From Aplidium turbinatum (Eukaryota; Chordata; Ascidiacea; Aplousobranchia; Polyclinidae), in NCBI GenBank assembly GCA_918807975.1, contig OU964924.1:7700501-7764500 (forward strand): a stretch of 64,000 nt of DNA, written 5' to 3'. Position numbers and translations under genes: made by a program. Of this stretch, positions 13,130 to 25,259 are shown piece after piece. A model generated the notes under the pieces. That model was not told the origin of the DNA. It worked only from the letters and a program-made list of their open reading frames with translations, and ran no database searches. The first letter of the stretch is position 1. The number at the start of each line of letters is the position of its first letter.

Positions 13130-13938
13130 CTTTTTGTTGATGCATCATAATAATCATTCATCAGCCCATGATCTTGTCATTCCTAATCTTGTTTAATTTT
13201 TGCCAACTAAGCACAGGCCGTATGGTTATAGGATAATAAACTACGAGCTTTGATTTAATGGGCTTAACACGAAGAGAGTTGGAATGTTTCAGCTAAAATA
13301 AAACTGTTATAGGTTATAGGCTAGCAAACAAAAACAGAAATTACAACTATCTCAGCTTGGCTTCATGTTCATGCTACCAGCAAACCAAGCAAAGGGTAAA
13401 AAGCAAAACTAACTTTTTGCTTACAAAAGCAAAAGATTGAAATAGCCTAAGCCTGGGGTGATTTAAACAAACAAGATATTCTGGAATGTCGTTTTTTTAG
13501 TTGAATGCAAATATTAATCTCCGCAGCCTAAGTATGAGACATTGAAAGTAGAAACACTTTTAGCTGATCTAAGTATTTGTAGTGCAAACATAAAAGACCT
13601 TAGCTGTTTTTTCACACCAGATCAGATTACAAAACCACATCCATGACTTTATAAACAGCATGTCGATAATTGTGCCTACTCTGGCTAAAAGAAGTCGCAC
13701 AAGAAATACCGTACCGTATCTAACTTTGCTGTTTTCTGCACTTCGCCAGGTATTTGTTTCGATTTCAGAAAGGAGGTTATGACGCCAAATAAACATTGCA
13801 TAGGAAATACCTTTGGCCTGCTGAAACCGTAAACACGCAGAAATCTTACTTTGTTTTTCAGAATTTGTTTTTGATTCTGAAATAGCCTAAACGAAAACAC
13901 ACACGGCGCAGTTTTTTTAACCTCAAATGAACTTTATT
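13130..13938. other. Gene-free stretch
   Basis: I recognise nothing here: AT-rich sequence with several TAGCCTA/TAGGCTA words and short frames on the minus strand (13569-13900) without domain character. Confidence 0.4.
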
Positions 13939-13946
13939 GCCTAAGC

Positions 13947-15334
13947 CAGCGTGGTCCAACTGCAGGCACGCGGGCCAAACCTGGCCCGCGAGCTCCGTTA
14001 CATTGGCCCGCGATCTGATAGTCAGCTTTGCTTTAATCTAGCAATATCACTTCAATTTTTGTTTCTTTGTTATTGTAATTGATAAAAAAAACTTTGTGAA
14101 TGATCCTTTGTGATGCATATCAATACCACTTTGTTCAAAAATTTTTCCCATGGGCCTGAGAGTTAGTACACAGCCCCCAGAGCAACTCCAATTACACTGG
14201 GCTACAAAAAGATTTTTTTTCTGCGGTTTGGACTTTGAAAACTGATTTCAGGTAAGTTGGGGTGCTGAACCCGAATCTGAACTTAAATTTTTACTATCAC
14301 ATCAAATTTTTGAGATATGATAACAAAAATACTTTATTTTTGACAAAAGTGAAAGAATTGGTGTTGCGTTTACTACCAACATATTATGCAGTGCTATAGC
14401 GCAAGGTTAGTGTTAGACAGGCCAAAACAGCTTATATAAGGTTACTGAACAAGCATCACCATAGGCCTGCTTAAATCTTTGTGGTTTCATGCAAAACATT
14501 GACGGGAGAGGGGGTCAGTTATAAAACTGTTAGCCCCCCTTTTAGCTGCCTTGTTCATAATGTTACTTAGAAATCAAATTGGTATCAAAATTGTAATTTG
14601 TGGGTGTATTTCAGCTACTTATGCACCACATGGCCTGAATTTCTGGATATAGCACAATGTGTATGTGTGATAAACGCAACGTCAAATTTTCCACTTTTGA
14701 CAAAAGAAACAATTTATTGTTATCATATCTCACAAACCTGACATGATAGGCAAAATCTGAGGTCAGATTCAGATCCCCAATATTACTCTAAATCAGTTTT
14801 CAAAGTTCATACCAGAAAAATCGTGTAGACCAGTTTTATGTGAACTTCAGAACGATCCGTTTTTGCTATCAAAGAAAATGGAAAATCCTGAAAGCTTTTG
14901 GAAGTTAGTGTCAAAGGAGAAGTTTCCCCTTTTAATAGATGCTGTTCTGAACTTGTAGGCCACTCGATGTTTGGAAGTACATACATTTGCGAATGTACAT
15001 TTTCGGCAATGAACAATATTAAAACCAAAAATCGAAACCAACTTGGAAACGAGGCTCTTTACGCTTGCGTTCGCATGGCCACAACTAGCCTACGATTCTT
15101 TTGGATACCAACGCTATTCTCTAAAAACAAAATCTAGAGTTGATAAAGTTAAAGATGATCCCCCTCTTCGGGTGAAACAAGCTGTAGAGATTTTAAAGAG
15201 TAGTAACTGTATGCCACAGGCTATGTATAATTTTGCAGCAGTAAGCCTATGAATCGCTATTTAAAAACATTGGCCCGCAAGATAAAAAAAAGAAAAGTTT
15301 TTGGCCCACGATGAAAAGAAGTTGGACCACGCTG
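13947..15334. mobile_element. hAT element with a decayed transposase C-terminus
   Basis: Inverted ends CAGCGTGGTCCAACT and AGTTGGACCACGCTG bound 1388 bp. The exact target duplication GCCTAAGC is at 13939-13946 and 15335-15342. Subterminal TGGCCCGCG motifs recur at both sides. On the plus strand around 14870-15140 conceptual translation gives pieces such as SFWKLVSKEKFPLL and STYICECTFSAMNNIKTKNR, which match the hAT dimerisation region (Cys-Glu-X-X-Phe-Ser ... Met-X-X-X-Lys-X-Lys-X-Arg) of ZBED/GTF2IRD2-type transposases. The frame is broken and much of the transposase is absent, so the copy is inactive. Confidence 0.87.
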
Positions 15335-15775
15335 GCCTAAGCATTAGAGTAGCCTATACAACAAAAACGTTATACGGCACACCCATGTAACAAATCAGTC
15401 TTTTTTCATTCATCAATGAGAAGTAAAAAACAAGAACTGATTTGTTAGTGAGGTAAACTGGAGAAATCAGTAAAAAATACTATCGTAGAAATTACGGCTG
15501 TTAGGCTACATAGACTGATTAAGACCAAAGAGATCAAAGCCTTTTTCAATTTGTGGATTAGATAGCCTACGAGCGACGATGACAATTGACGAGTTATAAA
15601 ATAAAAACCGCACAAGAAACGTTCTACTTTATAAATTCCCTGTCAAAGACATTCAAATGATAACTTTTACACAGGGGCTCCGGACACTTCCTGAGAGTGG
15701 GGGGGTAATTTAAGCAGGGGCGGGAACGATGTCTTGACATCGTCAGGGGCTTATTGGATTATCGCATCACATATA

Positions 15776-16732
15776 GGGGAAGGTCGGGTTAGTTGAGCCA
15801 CTGGTTAGTTGATCCACCCCTTTTAATTCTTAAATGTAGTGAGATAACCACATTTTATCATCACGTGATCTTAAAGTTTCTCATCGCGTGGTCTCCAGTC
15901 TGGTTTGAGTTGACGATTGATGTTATATGTGGTGCTGAAGTTAAAAAGTTGTGTTTTGACCTTGGAAAGTAGATTTTGAAAATATAGGTATGTCCAATAA
16001 TATTTTTTTATACTTAGTTACTGAGACAGTTTCATTCAATTTGTTTGGTAGCTTACCAAACAAGCTACGTTCTGAATAAAAAGCGGCATAATGTGCCATG
16101 AAGTTTTGCTGTGGTTTTAACATTTTCATGGCGGTATAGTTTGAGGTGTTAGTTGAGCCACTGCCTTCGGTGTTAGTTGAGCCAGTGTAAAAAGGGCGTT
16201 ATAATGCTTACGAAACCTCCACACACCTTACATAGATTGCAGCGGTCGGATAAGTCTGTTTACGGTCCAATAAATCTCTTTGAACTACATAAAATTCAAC
16301 AAAGGCACATAAACTTGGTCAAGCTTTAATGAAATGGTGTTATTTGGATGCCGTAGCAATACTTTCATTATTTGATGTGTACATTGAGTTGCGAGCGACT
16401 CTTGGAATAAGTGTTAACCTGTTTTCATATATTGATATTATTACTTTAAATAGCAACTAAGGCTTAGCAAAGAAACACGTTTAAATTTGTGTTTTCAAAA
16501 ATAATAAATGCGGCTCAACTAACCCTCACCGTGGTGTTAGTTGAGCCATTTGACTATTAGTTTTTAAACACCTGTGGACCCGGTTGTCGCCGTTCGATAA
16601 GGCTTATACTTCCTACAGATATTGTTTAATATACGTAGGATGTAAAGCACTGTGAATGAAGAAATAAAAGCAACTCATATAAAAAAAAATTGCAAAAATG
16701 CAAAAAGTGGCTCAACTAACCCGACCTTCCCC
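15776..16732. mobile_element. TA-flanked inverted-repeat element nested in the hAT copy
   Basis: Inverted ends GGGGAAGGTCGGGTTAGTTG and its complement at the right side bound 957 bp, with TA on each side (15774-15775 and 16733-16734), as in Tc1/mariner-type insertions. The interior repeats the motif GTTAGTTGAGCCA several times in both orientations (for example near 16148, 16170 and 16530). I see no transposase. Confidence 0.82.
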
Positions 16733-17232
16733 TACTTCTGAAAGGTGGCTCCCCAGACCCCGTTCGCATTACTGAAAGCTTCAGTTTCTTATAGGCTACA
16801 GCGTCCTAGGCTGCATGTTTCGCGCCGAAGGCGCAAAATTTTTGCCTTTCAGCACGATTTAAAATTGAAAAGTTCTTTCAACGAATCTGAAATCACGAGC
16901 AAAAGCTTTTTAACATTTGCCAGATTTTTTGAGATTTTGAGTAGAAGAGGGGACGTACGCAAAATCCCTTTCTGTATTCTTCCTTGGCTCAAGTCCTCCA
17001 AATTTTACACTTCAGACGCTGAAAGGTTAGATTTAAAAGGCCAAAAGCGTTAAAGTCAAAGCTATAATCTATAAAACTTAATTTACAATTACATGAATAC
17101 AGCACGACAACCTATGCCATAACATCCACAGTGAAATGAAACGTTTCAGCATCTAGGGTTAGGCCTACAATCAACTCAGAAAAAAAAGAAGTTAAAATGC
17201 TATAACTTTTACAAGAACTGAAAATAAGGAGA

Positions 17233-17560
17233 CATGTTTGTTTGTTTGTTTGTTTTTTCATATATTTACCCTGCATTGCGGGAAAGCGGACTTGAGCGCT
17301 ATGCATCGGTGTACGCCTTCCGACGTACACCTGACCCACGCTGCAGCCGACGGCAATGTCTGTTTTCGATTGTCTACTTTACTTATGACCTAAATTTGGT
17401 ACTACCCATTACTCGAAATCGATCACTGGGTAGAGGCAATTATCGTAAAGTTTCTTGCCCAGAGAAACAACAGCAAGTGGGGGTGGCTGGAGTCGAACAT
17501 GCAGGCTCTCGACTGCGAGCCCAACGCGCTAACCACTCGGTCATTGCTGCCGACATCTTG
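17233..17560 (-). mobile_element. tRNA-derived SINE with (AAAC)n tail
   Basis: Read on the minus strand, the head from about 17560 has GACCGAGTGGTTAGCGCG (A-box region), then GCATGTTCGACTCCAGCC (B box). The body includes GTTTCTCTGGGCAAGAAACT, and the element ends in four AAAC units (plus strand GTTTGTTTG... at 17235-17252). This head-body-tail order is that of a tRNA-derived SINE. GACAT next to both ends may be part of a target duplication. Confidence 0.75.
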
Positions 17561-19304
17561 ATTGCTACTACAGGAAGGCCTGCCATCTGCACCGTATAAG
17601 AAATAACGCTAAACAAAAAATGCCATAACACCCAGGCAATACCTTGTGCCAAAGTCTCACAAAAACTACAAAGAAATAACATTATAAACGAACACCTCAA
17701 CTCAAACAAAACACTGTGTGCACTCTGCTTCTATTCTAAGAAAAACAGTCAGAAGTCGCCAAGGACTTTAAATCTTTGTGCATTGTTGAAAAAAATTCTT
17801 TGCAGATTTCATCTACGCTTAGTTCATCCAAATACACTTAATGGGCATGGCACATGGCAATGAAATTGAGTCTTGAAGCAGTCATTGTGCTTCGAAGCCA
17901 TGTTTTCAACCGGCGTAGTAAGCTAAACGATCTTTCAGCTTTTGCAGAAGAAAGGCCATCGACCAATAGCAATTTTACAAGTTTTTCCACACTGGCATAA
18001 AACTCTTTGACAATAATAGGCCTAAGTCCCATTAACTTGTTTGAAACATAGCACACATACTTGATCGGCCCAACTTTATGATGGAAGTGGCTTAAATCTT
18101 GGCCCAAAATTTTCACTTCGAAGCCATATCGCTCCAACGCTGTAACAGCACTGTCGTGACTGTGCCAGATGCTAAAACTTCAAGCATTCGGTGACTTTTT
18201 AATTCCTTCGCCATTGAAGCGGTGGGTGAGGCCTTGCACTATGCTGTCAATAGATGCATAGAACTGCCTTCTGTAATGAGAAGCGAGGTCATGGGAAGCA
18301 CTTTGCTCATAAGCGCTTTCTTGAAATTTGGACTTTAGCTAAGCCTAAGCTATCTACTTGCAGCTGAAATTCCTTGTATAACTGCATAAATTGTTCTTCA
18401 TTTCTAAGATTCTGGTAATTAACTTTTGAGTTTTTAACCAGCTCCATCATGTCGCTGATGGTATAAGACTTGATCTGCAACAGGCCAGTTATCTTTTCAA
18501 GTGGTTTAAATAAAACTTGGCAAAACTGCAATGCAAAGTATGTGTTGCCTTGCAATAATTGGGAATAAAGGCCTAATGATTTCGCATTGTTGAAATTTTG
18601 AAGTGTGTTTAGCAATGCTTCGTAGTTTGATAACACTAAACAAATGGCCGGTACACGTGTCAGCCATCTTGTTTGGCACAAAGTGCAAGCCATGGTGGGA
18701 TTCCTCCTGCAGGGCGATTTTGAACTTGCCAGACTGATTTTGCAAACTAGGCTACTTAGCTCCTGAACAATTCCCATAGCATTATGCAGGTCTCTATTGC
18801 ATATTTGCGTTGTCTTGCGAGTCGGAGTTTCCAAGCAAACAACTAAAAAGTTGTGCAACAAAATAAAAAAATGAAAATAAAACACAAAAGTAGAAAAAAT
18901 ATAAAAATTAAACTTTTATCTCTACATTAGTGGGGGGTAATTCTGCATTAGTTACCCCCCACTCCAATTGGTGGGGGGGTAATCACCCCCGCGGCCCCCC
19001 CTCTAACGGAGCCCATGCTTTTACAGACCTTTGGTGCAACGATATTTGTTATTTCCCAAAGTTTTATTCCACCCACAGGCTCCTCACATAGTTTGCAAGT
19101 CTAATGAGTCCATATGCGGATAACAAATGCAGAAGGTGTGAAGTTAACTTTACAGGAAAGATTCGAGTTCCCTGCTATTGCTAGTTCCAAATGAAGTTCC
19201 TATATCTTTCACCTTAAATGTGTACTGTAGCCTATATATGAAACCATACAGTATTATGCAAGAAACTGTACCGTAGGCTATGTAGAATTCAATTCAATTT
19301 GTGC

Positions 19305-20755
19305 AAGGGCGATTAAACTTTTTAACACAAAGAAAAAAATTCAAAAGGTGACAAGTTTCCTGAACTTTCGCTTTGTGAGTCATCAAAAGCATTTAAAAAA
19401 AGCGATGCTACTCAGCAAGGCAAAATTACAGGAAACCGGCTCAGAGTGACCGCACAAATTTTGAAAAAAAGTAAAAAAAGCAAAAATACGATTAAATATT
19501 AAAAAAAATACATAGGCTACATAGCCCTATTACAATTTTTTTCTTAGTTTTGCAAGAAAACAAAAACGTGCATAGCCTACTGTAGGCCTACTGTACAATT
19601 TTATTAAGATATTAACACTTGCAACCAAGGATGCCAGCGACAAATTTCCAATAAACTTAGATTGTGCGCTAAAAAAAACCCAGATGAGGCAAAAAAAACC
19701 CAGGTCCAGAAAATATGTAGTAAAGCGGTTAAAAAAACCTGCGTGCGCTTTCAGCACCATTTTTAAATCATTACACAGAAGCCTCAGAAAGCTACAAATA
19801 GTAACACGTAGCCTATATATATATATATAATTATACAATATATATACATGCTTATGTTGGTATGGTAGTTAATATATATGTAATATAACTATATACAAAA
19901 ACAAGAGCTTGGTAGGCCTATATGGGCTCACAGCAAAGATTTTGGTTCAAAATTACCTTTATGGTAAAGCGTCTAGCTAGCAAGGTACAGTGCGTGTTTA
20001 ACCAAAATTTCTAAAACTGACTAGACAAAACCAATAAGGTTAGTTTTGACTTTTGAACTAAACTTTTTGCTGTGTGAGTTGTAGACTGCGGCTGAGGAGA
20101 ATCATCATGCCTGCTTACTGCTTGGTGTACAACTACGATAACTTGGTTCTTAGCAATAAACCCTGCTTAGCCTTTTTCATTTGAACATAATGTTGAAAAG
20201 AATAACTCAAATTCACAATAAGTAAATGTTCAGTCACACAAATAGTTGTACTACTCCAATTTTTAGTCATCCACATTTTCATAAAGTTGGATCATTTCTT
20301 TAGCATCCTGTACCTCACTGACTGCAGTAGCTGATGCAAAAAAAACATTACCAGTAGGCTACCTTATCATTTTTGTGTTGCAGTGTGGACCATTTATCGA
20401 AGATCCCAGTGCCTTAATACCGTGCAAGCTCTGTACAAAGTTAAAAACCAAAAAAACCTAGATTTACCTAAATTTGAAATAAAAAAACTTAAAACCCAGA
20501 TTTGGTCAAAAAAACCCAGATCTAGGTGGAAAAACCAAGGTCTGGCATCCTTGCTTGCAACAAGGGCGATTTAAACTTTGCCAAATTCAAGACGTGAAAG
20601 TTTCCCAAACTTTTAAATTATGAAGTCTCAAGACAATTAACAAAATGAAAGTGTGATGTCATAAAGGAATGAGTCAGAGTGACAAAAAGTTACATAAAAC
20701 CGGCTCAGTGTGACCATATGAATTCAGAAAAACAAAATAATAAAAGGTGAGATAT
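19305..20755. repeat. Pair of ~180-nt direct repeats flanking a hAT element
   Basis: Left copy about 19305-19490 and right copy about 20562-20755 share GCAAGGGCGATT(T)AAACTTT, AAGTTTCC, ACCGGCTCAG and GTGACC in the same order and orientation. The hAT element at 19626-20553 sits between them, and the right copy begins at its target duplication. Confidence 0.6.
19626..20553. mobile_element. hAT non-autonomous element with AAAAAACCCAGAT repeats
   Basis: Ends CAAGGATGCCAG and CTGGCATCCTTG bound 928 bp. The exact target duplication CTTGCAAC is at 19618-19625 and 20554-20561. Near both ends the motif AAAAAACCCAG recurs (19676, 19692, 20508), and a TA-rich microsatellite lies at about 19815-19845. 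No transposase is visible. Confidence 0.85.
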
Positions 20756-20759
20756 AATT

Positions 20760-22032
20760 AAGCGTAAGAAAAAAAAATATATAGGTGCTATTTACTTTTT
20801 TTTAGATAAAGTTGGATTAATCAAATTCAATTCAAAATTTCCAAAGCTTTATGAAAATCATAAATAAAACAAGTTTTTTGCAATTTAAATCGATTTACAA
20901 TGTCACCAAAAGGTCGAGGTACAATGTCACCATAAGTGATAAAAAGTTAAAAACAAGTATTTGAAAGCAAATTAGGAAAAAAGATTATTGTTCTAACAGT
21001 TTGCACAAAAAATTAAGGCTACAAAAAACAGTTACGATGATACGAATTTCAGTACATTATAATTGATCTAAGCACGTCTGGCAACACTACTTTCAAAACA
21101 CAGGAGGCTAGTAATGAACCTTTGTTTAGTGACAGTTTAATAATAAAAATTTAGTGAAATTTAAAGTTCTATTTTAATCATAATGAATTGCAAATTTGTC
21201 TATAACAGTTTACTTTTTACAAGAGTCAATTTCCATTTGTAATTTCCATGTCTTTATCCACTTGTTGTTTCAGCAAATTTTTAACATTTCTTCAAATCGC
21301 TTTTTCTTCAACAATTCCTGATCAATTTTGAAAATTTTTTCTTTGCAGTAACCACAAACAAATCCTTTTATCAAAATTTTCCAACTTAATGTGTCTCCAG
21401 GCCTTGATTATTTATTAATCTATTTTTTAAAATTGGTCGAAGATGAAATTAGAACATTGAATGAAGCCTGTATTCAACCACAAACAAAGGAGCTTTGTGT
21501 GGTTATGTAAAGGAACGAGCAGAAAGAGGACAATCGTTGTTTTAAGCCTAAGGTCGTTGAGAAGATTTGGGCACGCTACCAATGAGATCCTCAGATCTCA
21601 AATTAAGACCTAAGAAAAAAGCACTAGGCTACATCTAAAGTAGACGAGGTAGCTTCTTCAAGTTTCCAGGACCCTTGGAAAGGTTGGGAGCCCCTTAAAT
21701 TATCCCAGATTAAAAGTACCCACCTCGTCAACGCTACTATCTATGCCACAAGACATTTGCAGCTGAACACCACCCTTCTATGTGTAGACTGTAGACCTAT
21801 TTCGCTCGCCTAAACTAAATAACTTGGTGCAAGGTAAAGAATATACACTTATAAGTTAAACAGTATCTTACACGGTGGCCACTGAAACATGACAATTCCC
21901 TGTAAGACACCATCAACCAATCAGAACATATGTTTAATGACTACCGTCCAATTGCCACCCCTCTAGCATTCAGCCAGAGAGTTGATCCTACTTTGAACGT
22001 TGTTTGGTAATTACAGAAGAAAAAAAGAGTTA
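20760..22032. other. Gene-free stretch
   Basis: There is no recognisable coding sequence, RNA gene or bounded repeat. The sequence is AT-rich from 20760 to about 21400 and then more balanced. Confidence 0.4.
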
Positions 22033-22905
22033 CAGTAGAATTCGCCTATAACGGCACGTCTAGGGGATTGCAAAAACTGACGTTATAGCCGAATTGACGT
22101 TATAGACGAACTACCGCAAACTATTCCAAAACTGTCTTTTGATTTAAGAAAGAGGTGTATAATCCAGTCAGGTTTACTGTGTACCACCAAACTGACAAAA
22201 GTCACGTAGAAAATACAGTAAACAAAGAAATTATTTAAAAAAAATAATCTACAGCGAAAGGTAGCCTACAGGAAATTTGCGCAATACAGCTCGTTACATA
22301 CAGTAGTAGAGAAGTTCATTGCTTATTAGCAAAAAAGGCATTGATCTTCAGCTGTTTCGGTTTTGACACGGATTTCTCTACCACATAGCGTTCAGCTTTT
22401 GCTAAACAATGTTTTTTATTAATGGTATTTTGCTTCAGAGATCTCTTTCGACAACTGTACTGTGTAACACTGCGGTTTTTAATAGTTTATACAGTACTGC
22501 ACGTACAACTGTTGCTTTGAGTTGTTTAAAGGTCAGCTGTAGAGCTGCTTTTTACACGTGATAGTTTTTCAAGCGGGAAAAAAGTTAATTCAGTTAATTT
22601 AAGTCCCTGCTGCGAACGACGTAGCAAAATAAAGGGAAGACATTTTGCAAGCAGCAGCGCTAACTGGATTAAAAGACTGACCGTTGGTGGTGAAGGTGAT
22701 GGCTTAAAGTGACGTTATAAACGAACAAAAGACGTCTGGGGACCAATAAAGGGTGCTGTTACATGCGAATTGACGTTATAGGCGATGCTGTTGTAGCCGA
22801 ACTACAATGTACGTAAAAGATAGGAATTCTGCCGGGACCGAACGAAATGTGACGTAATAGGCGAATTGACGTTATAAACGAAGCCGTTATAGGCGAATTC
22901 TACTG
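22033..22905. mobile_element. Tigger/pogo-like non-autonomous element
   Basis: Inverted ends CAGTAGAATTCGCCTATAAC and its complement bound 873 bp, with TA on both sides (22031-22032, 22906-22907). Subterminal GACGTTATAGCCGAATTGAC motifs are repeated at both ends. The CAGTAGAA...CGCTATA style of terminus is that of Tigger-type pogo elements. No transposase frame remains. Confidence 0.82.
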
Positions 22906-22907
22906 TA

Positions 22908-22980
22908 TAACAAGGGTGGGAATCGAACCAACGTTATCAAAATGTACTCCCTAGCCTGAACCCACTAGACCACGGTGACT
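22908..22980 (-). repeat. tRNA-like fragment (SINE head or tRNA pseudogene)
   Basis: The minus strand carries TGGTCTAGTGGGTTCAGG (A-box-like) and GGTTCGATTCCCACCC (B box) at tRNA spacing, but the acceptor ends do not pair, so it is not a working tRNA. The Tigger-like element at 22033-22905 inserted at its 3' side. Confidence 0.5.
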
Positions 22981-24235
22981 ACGGCGGAACGTTCACTGAT
23001 TTTGCTTTGTTAGCAATGTTGGAGTATTTTCTCGGTTTTACCAGTAACTTTCTGATTGGTTGAAACGCTGTTCCTGTAACTTCTGATTGATCCAATGATT
23101 CATTCATCTTACTAAAATTGTTTATGTTTAAGTTCCTACCACCCCACAGTAAGAAAACTCCTTGCAAAAATTTTGCCAATGATAAATGAAGTGATGTTAT
23201 TGGACTGAACTTACTTTCATATAATTCAACAAGATTTGTTCATGTGCGTGTCTAAACCGATTTTATTCACGACAGTATGGCATACAAATGAAAACGCAGC
23301 GAGAAAACTGAATTAAGCGGAGGGGGTGAAAGCACAAGAGCGTGAAATAACAAAAACCGAGCAAAAAGGATTTCAGTCAAGACCGATACCGCCAAACAAA
23401 AGAATTAAGCGGAAAAAGCAGAAGCCGAAAAGGAGAAATTATTCAGCTTATGAGGATTCACCGAGACAAATTTCGCTACTTTTTTGTTCATTTAACGTTG
23501 CAAAACGTTAAATATTAACGTTGCAAAACATTAAATACGCGCAAAGCAACAGAAATTCAGATGAACACACTTTTAATCGAGCAAAACTCAAAAAAACTAA
23601 GTAAGCTAATTAATACACCATGCCGTTTCAAAGCTAGCAGAGCAGCAAAAGTTCAGGACAAGCAGTGCGACCTTTCGAATTACGTCAACGTTGGCCAACG
23701 AAAATGCAACGCAAAAAACTGCAATGCCTCTCCTGCAAAAAGCACCAATGAAGATATATACAATGAGGGGTCAAAATAAATAAAGGCAGTACAGGATTAA
23801 ATGCGCAACGATATTACACGCTTGTTCAGAGTACAAGAAAAAATCAAGGGTCAAAACTTGGGGTCTTCTCCTTCGCGCTCTTCCTTTCATCGTCTGCAAG
23901 CGTTGCGAAAAAACTCCTGAACAGCCCTCTCAATTTCCGGCGTTCGATCAGGATTCCACTGGTTCTACCATTCCTTTCGCCCCTGGAAATACAGTCGGTT
24001 GTTTGCCCGGTGAACAACGATGGACTTGTAGGAAGATCTTACTTGACATTGGAGAAAAGCCAGTCAAGGTTGGAAATTACATTCTCTCAGTAGCGAACTG
24101 AAGAGACGCAACAAAGAACCGACAAAAAATCGATGAATGAAAATGAAAGTCATAAGCTAACTGAAAGCTAACTAAAATGAAAGTCCTAAACAGATATGAG
24201 ACGTAACTAATGGAGTCTACAATGTTGATGTCGAC
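22981..24235. other. Region with short open frames, no recognised gene
   Basis: Plus-strand frames at 23326-23511 (Lys/Arg-rich) and 23561-23779 have no domain that I recognise, no shared splice logic and no neighbour to support them. I do not call genes here. Confidence 0.4.
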
Positions 24236-24239
24236 TCTA

Positions 24240-24330
24240 CATCAATAAAGCAATCGACTCGATTGCTTTATTGATGATTATGATGACTCCTCCAATCGCT
24301 TTATTGATCATTATGATGACTCCTCCAACT
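24240..24330. repeat. Short tandem duplication (~42-nt unit, 2 copies)
   Basis: The unit containing GCTTTATTGAT and ATTATGATGACTCCTCCAA occurs twice in tandem at about 24262-24330, preceded by a small inverted repeat around CAATCGACTCGATTG. Confidence 0.6.
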
Positions 24331-24539
24331 AACCTGCTGGAACTCTGTGTCAATGCTAGGAGGAGCACCAACCATGGATGGCATGTCCGGACCTACAAAA
24401 TAGATGCAGAGTTATAAACATGGTGCTATACATCTATTCAACGTTGTTGATGAGTGAGATATATCGTTTACCGCAACAATGATTAAACTTAGAATGACAC
24501 AACTGGCCAAATAAATATTTTGAAATTTTTTTCGATGCC

Positions 24540-24612
24540 GGTGGGGAATTGAACCCCGGTTTTCAAATTGCAACAGGAAGTTCGTAGTACAAGTGTTCAT
24601 GATGACACACAT
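24540..24612 (-). repeat. tRNA-like sequence (degenerate)
   Basis: On the minus strand a good T-arm/B box (GGGGTTCAATTCCCC) is followed by a partial acceptor side and a T run. The D-arm and anticodon arm do not fold convincingly. I take it as a tRNA pseudogene or SINE head. Confidence 0.4.
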
Positions 24613-24641
24613 CAACTGGGAGTTGCTTCACGTGTGTTACC

Positions 24642-25259
24642 CAGGTCTTCTCAAACTTTTTTGTTCTGCAACCCCATTATGGGGACATCCACGTTAATGA
24701 CATTAAAACGGGATTAGTTCTTTTATCTCAATTTGTTTCGGTTCTTTTTGGCTTCCTTTATGATTCTCTTACTGAAGTTGTAAAACAATATCGAAAGGTA
24801 AAGTAAAGTATCGACAAGTAAATCCATATTGCAAAAATGAGTCATTATATTTTCTTTTTCTTTCTGACTTATCTATTGTTTTCTTTGTGCTTCCATTGTT
24901 ACCACATGAATCTACGGAACCTAACCACTGATCCATAGTCAATTAATCTTGTAACTGCTTTAAACTTTAGTCTAGGTTCCTTCAGAAACTAGTTGCTAGG
25001 CTACTCTGAAATCATAATGCGAGCGGTAAGGTTACTTTTGGTCAGCACGTTACAGCAATGATAGCGTAACAATGCATCAATTGTTACGATTGGTTATATT
25101 TTATCGTTCGACATTTCACAACGACAGTTGCGGTCAATTGACATCATGGCAAGACTATAACCTACCGACACTAGACTAAATTAAACTATTTAATTACGAC
25201 CCCAAAATTTCATTACGCGACCCCATTTGGGGTCGCGATCCATAGTTTGATAAGCCCTG
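24642..25259. mobile_element. Eroded hAT-like element downstream of ANKHD1
   Basis: Ends CAGGTCTTCTCAAACTTTTT and AGTTTGATAAGCCCTG are hAT-style inverted repeats with CTGCAACCCCATTATGGGG and GACCCCATTTGGGGTCGCG inside them. The flanking 8-mers (GTGTTACC, ACAGTTAC) do not match well, so it is old or its ends have shifted. Confidence 0.65.

Larger units (their letters stand above)
15672..19017 (-). mobile_element. Large hAT element carrying nested insertions
   Basis: Short inverted ends CAGGGGCTCCG and CGGAGCCCATG bound 3346 bp, and the target duplication CTTTTACA is exact at 15664-15671 and 19018-19025. The transposase is on the minus strand in two open pieces: 18885-18307 (LCQTRWLTR ... NYEALLNTL, the mid region of TTF-type hAT transposases) and 18137-17838 (SSAKAERSFSLLRRLKTWLR ... 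TASRLNFIAMCHAH, the C-terminal dimerisation region). The coding region is interrupted and the N-terminal DNA-binding part is not recognisable. Inside lie a TA-flanked element (15776-16732) and a tRNA-derived SINE (about 17233-17560). The element is a dead copy older than both inserts. Confidence 0.85.

Noticed and set aside
17838-18885. Minus-strand frames as a host gene
   Set aside because: They match the mid and C-terminal parts of hAT transposase and lie inside an element with inverted ends and an 8-bp target duplication.
22908-22980. Possible functional tRNA gene on the minus strand
   Set aside because: The A and B boxes are good but the acceptor arms do not pair and the anticodon arm is poor, so I list it only as tRNA-like.
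23326-23779. Two plus-strand frames rich in Lys/Arg and Asn
   Set aside because: No domain or homology is recognised. Their length fits chance in AT-rich DNA and no splice structure joins them.
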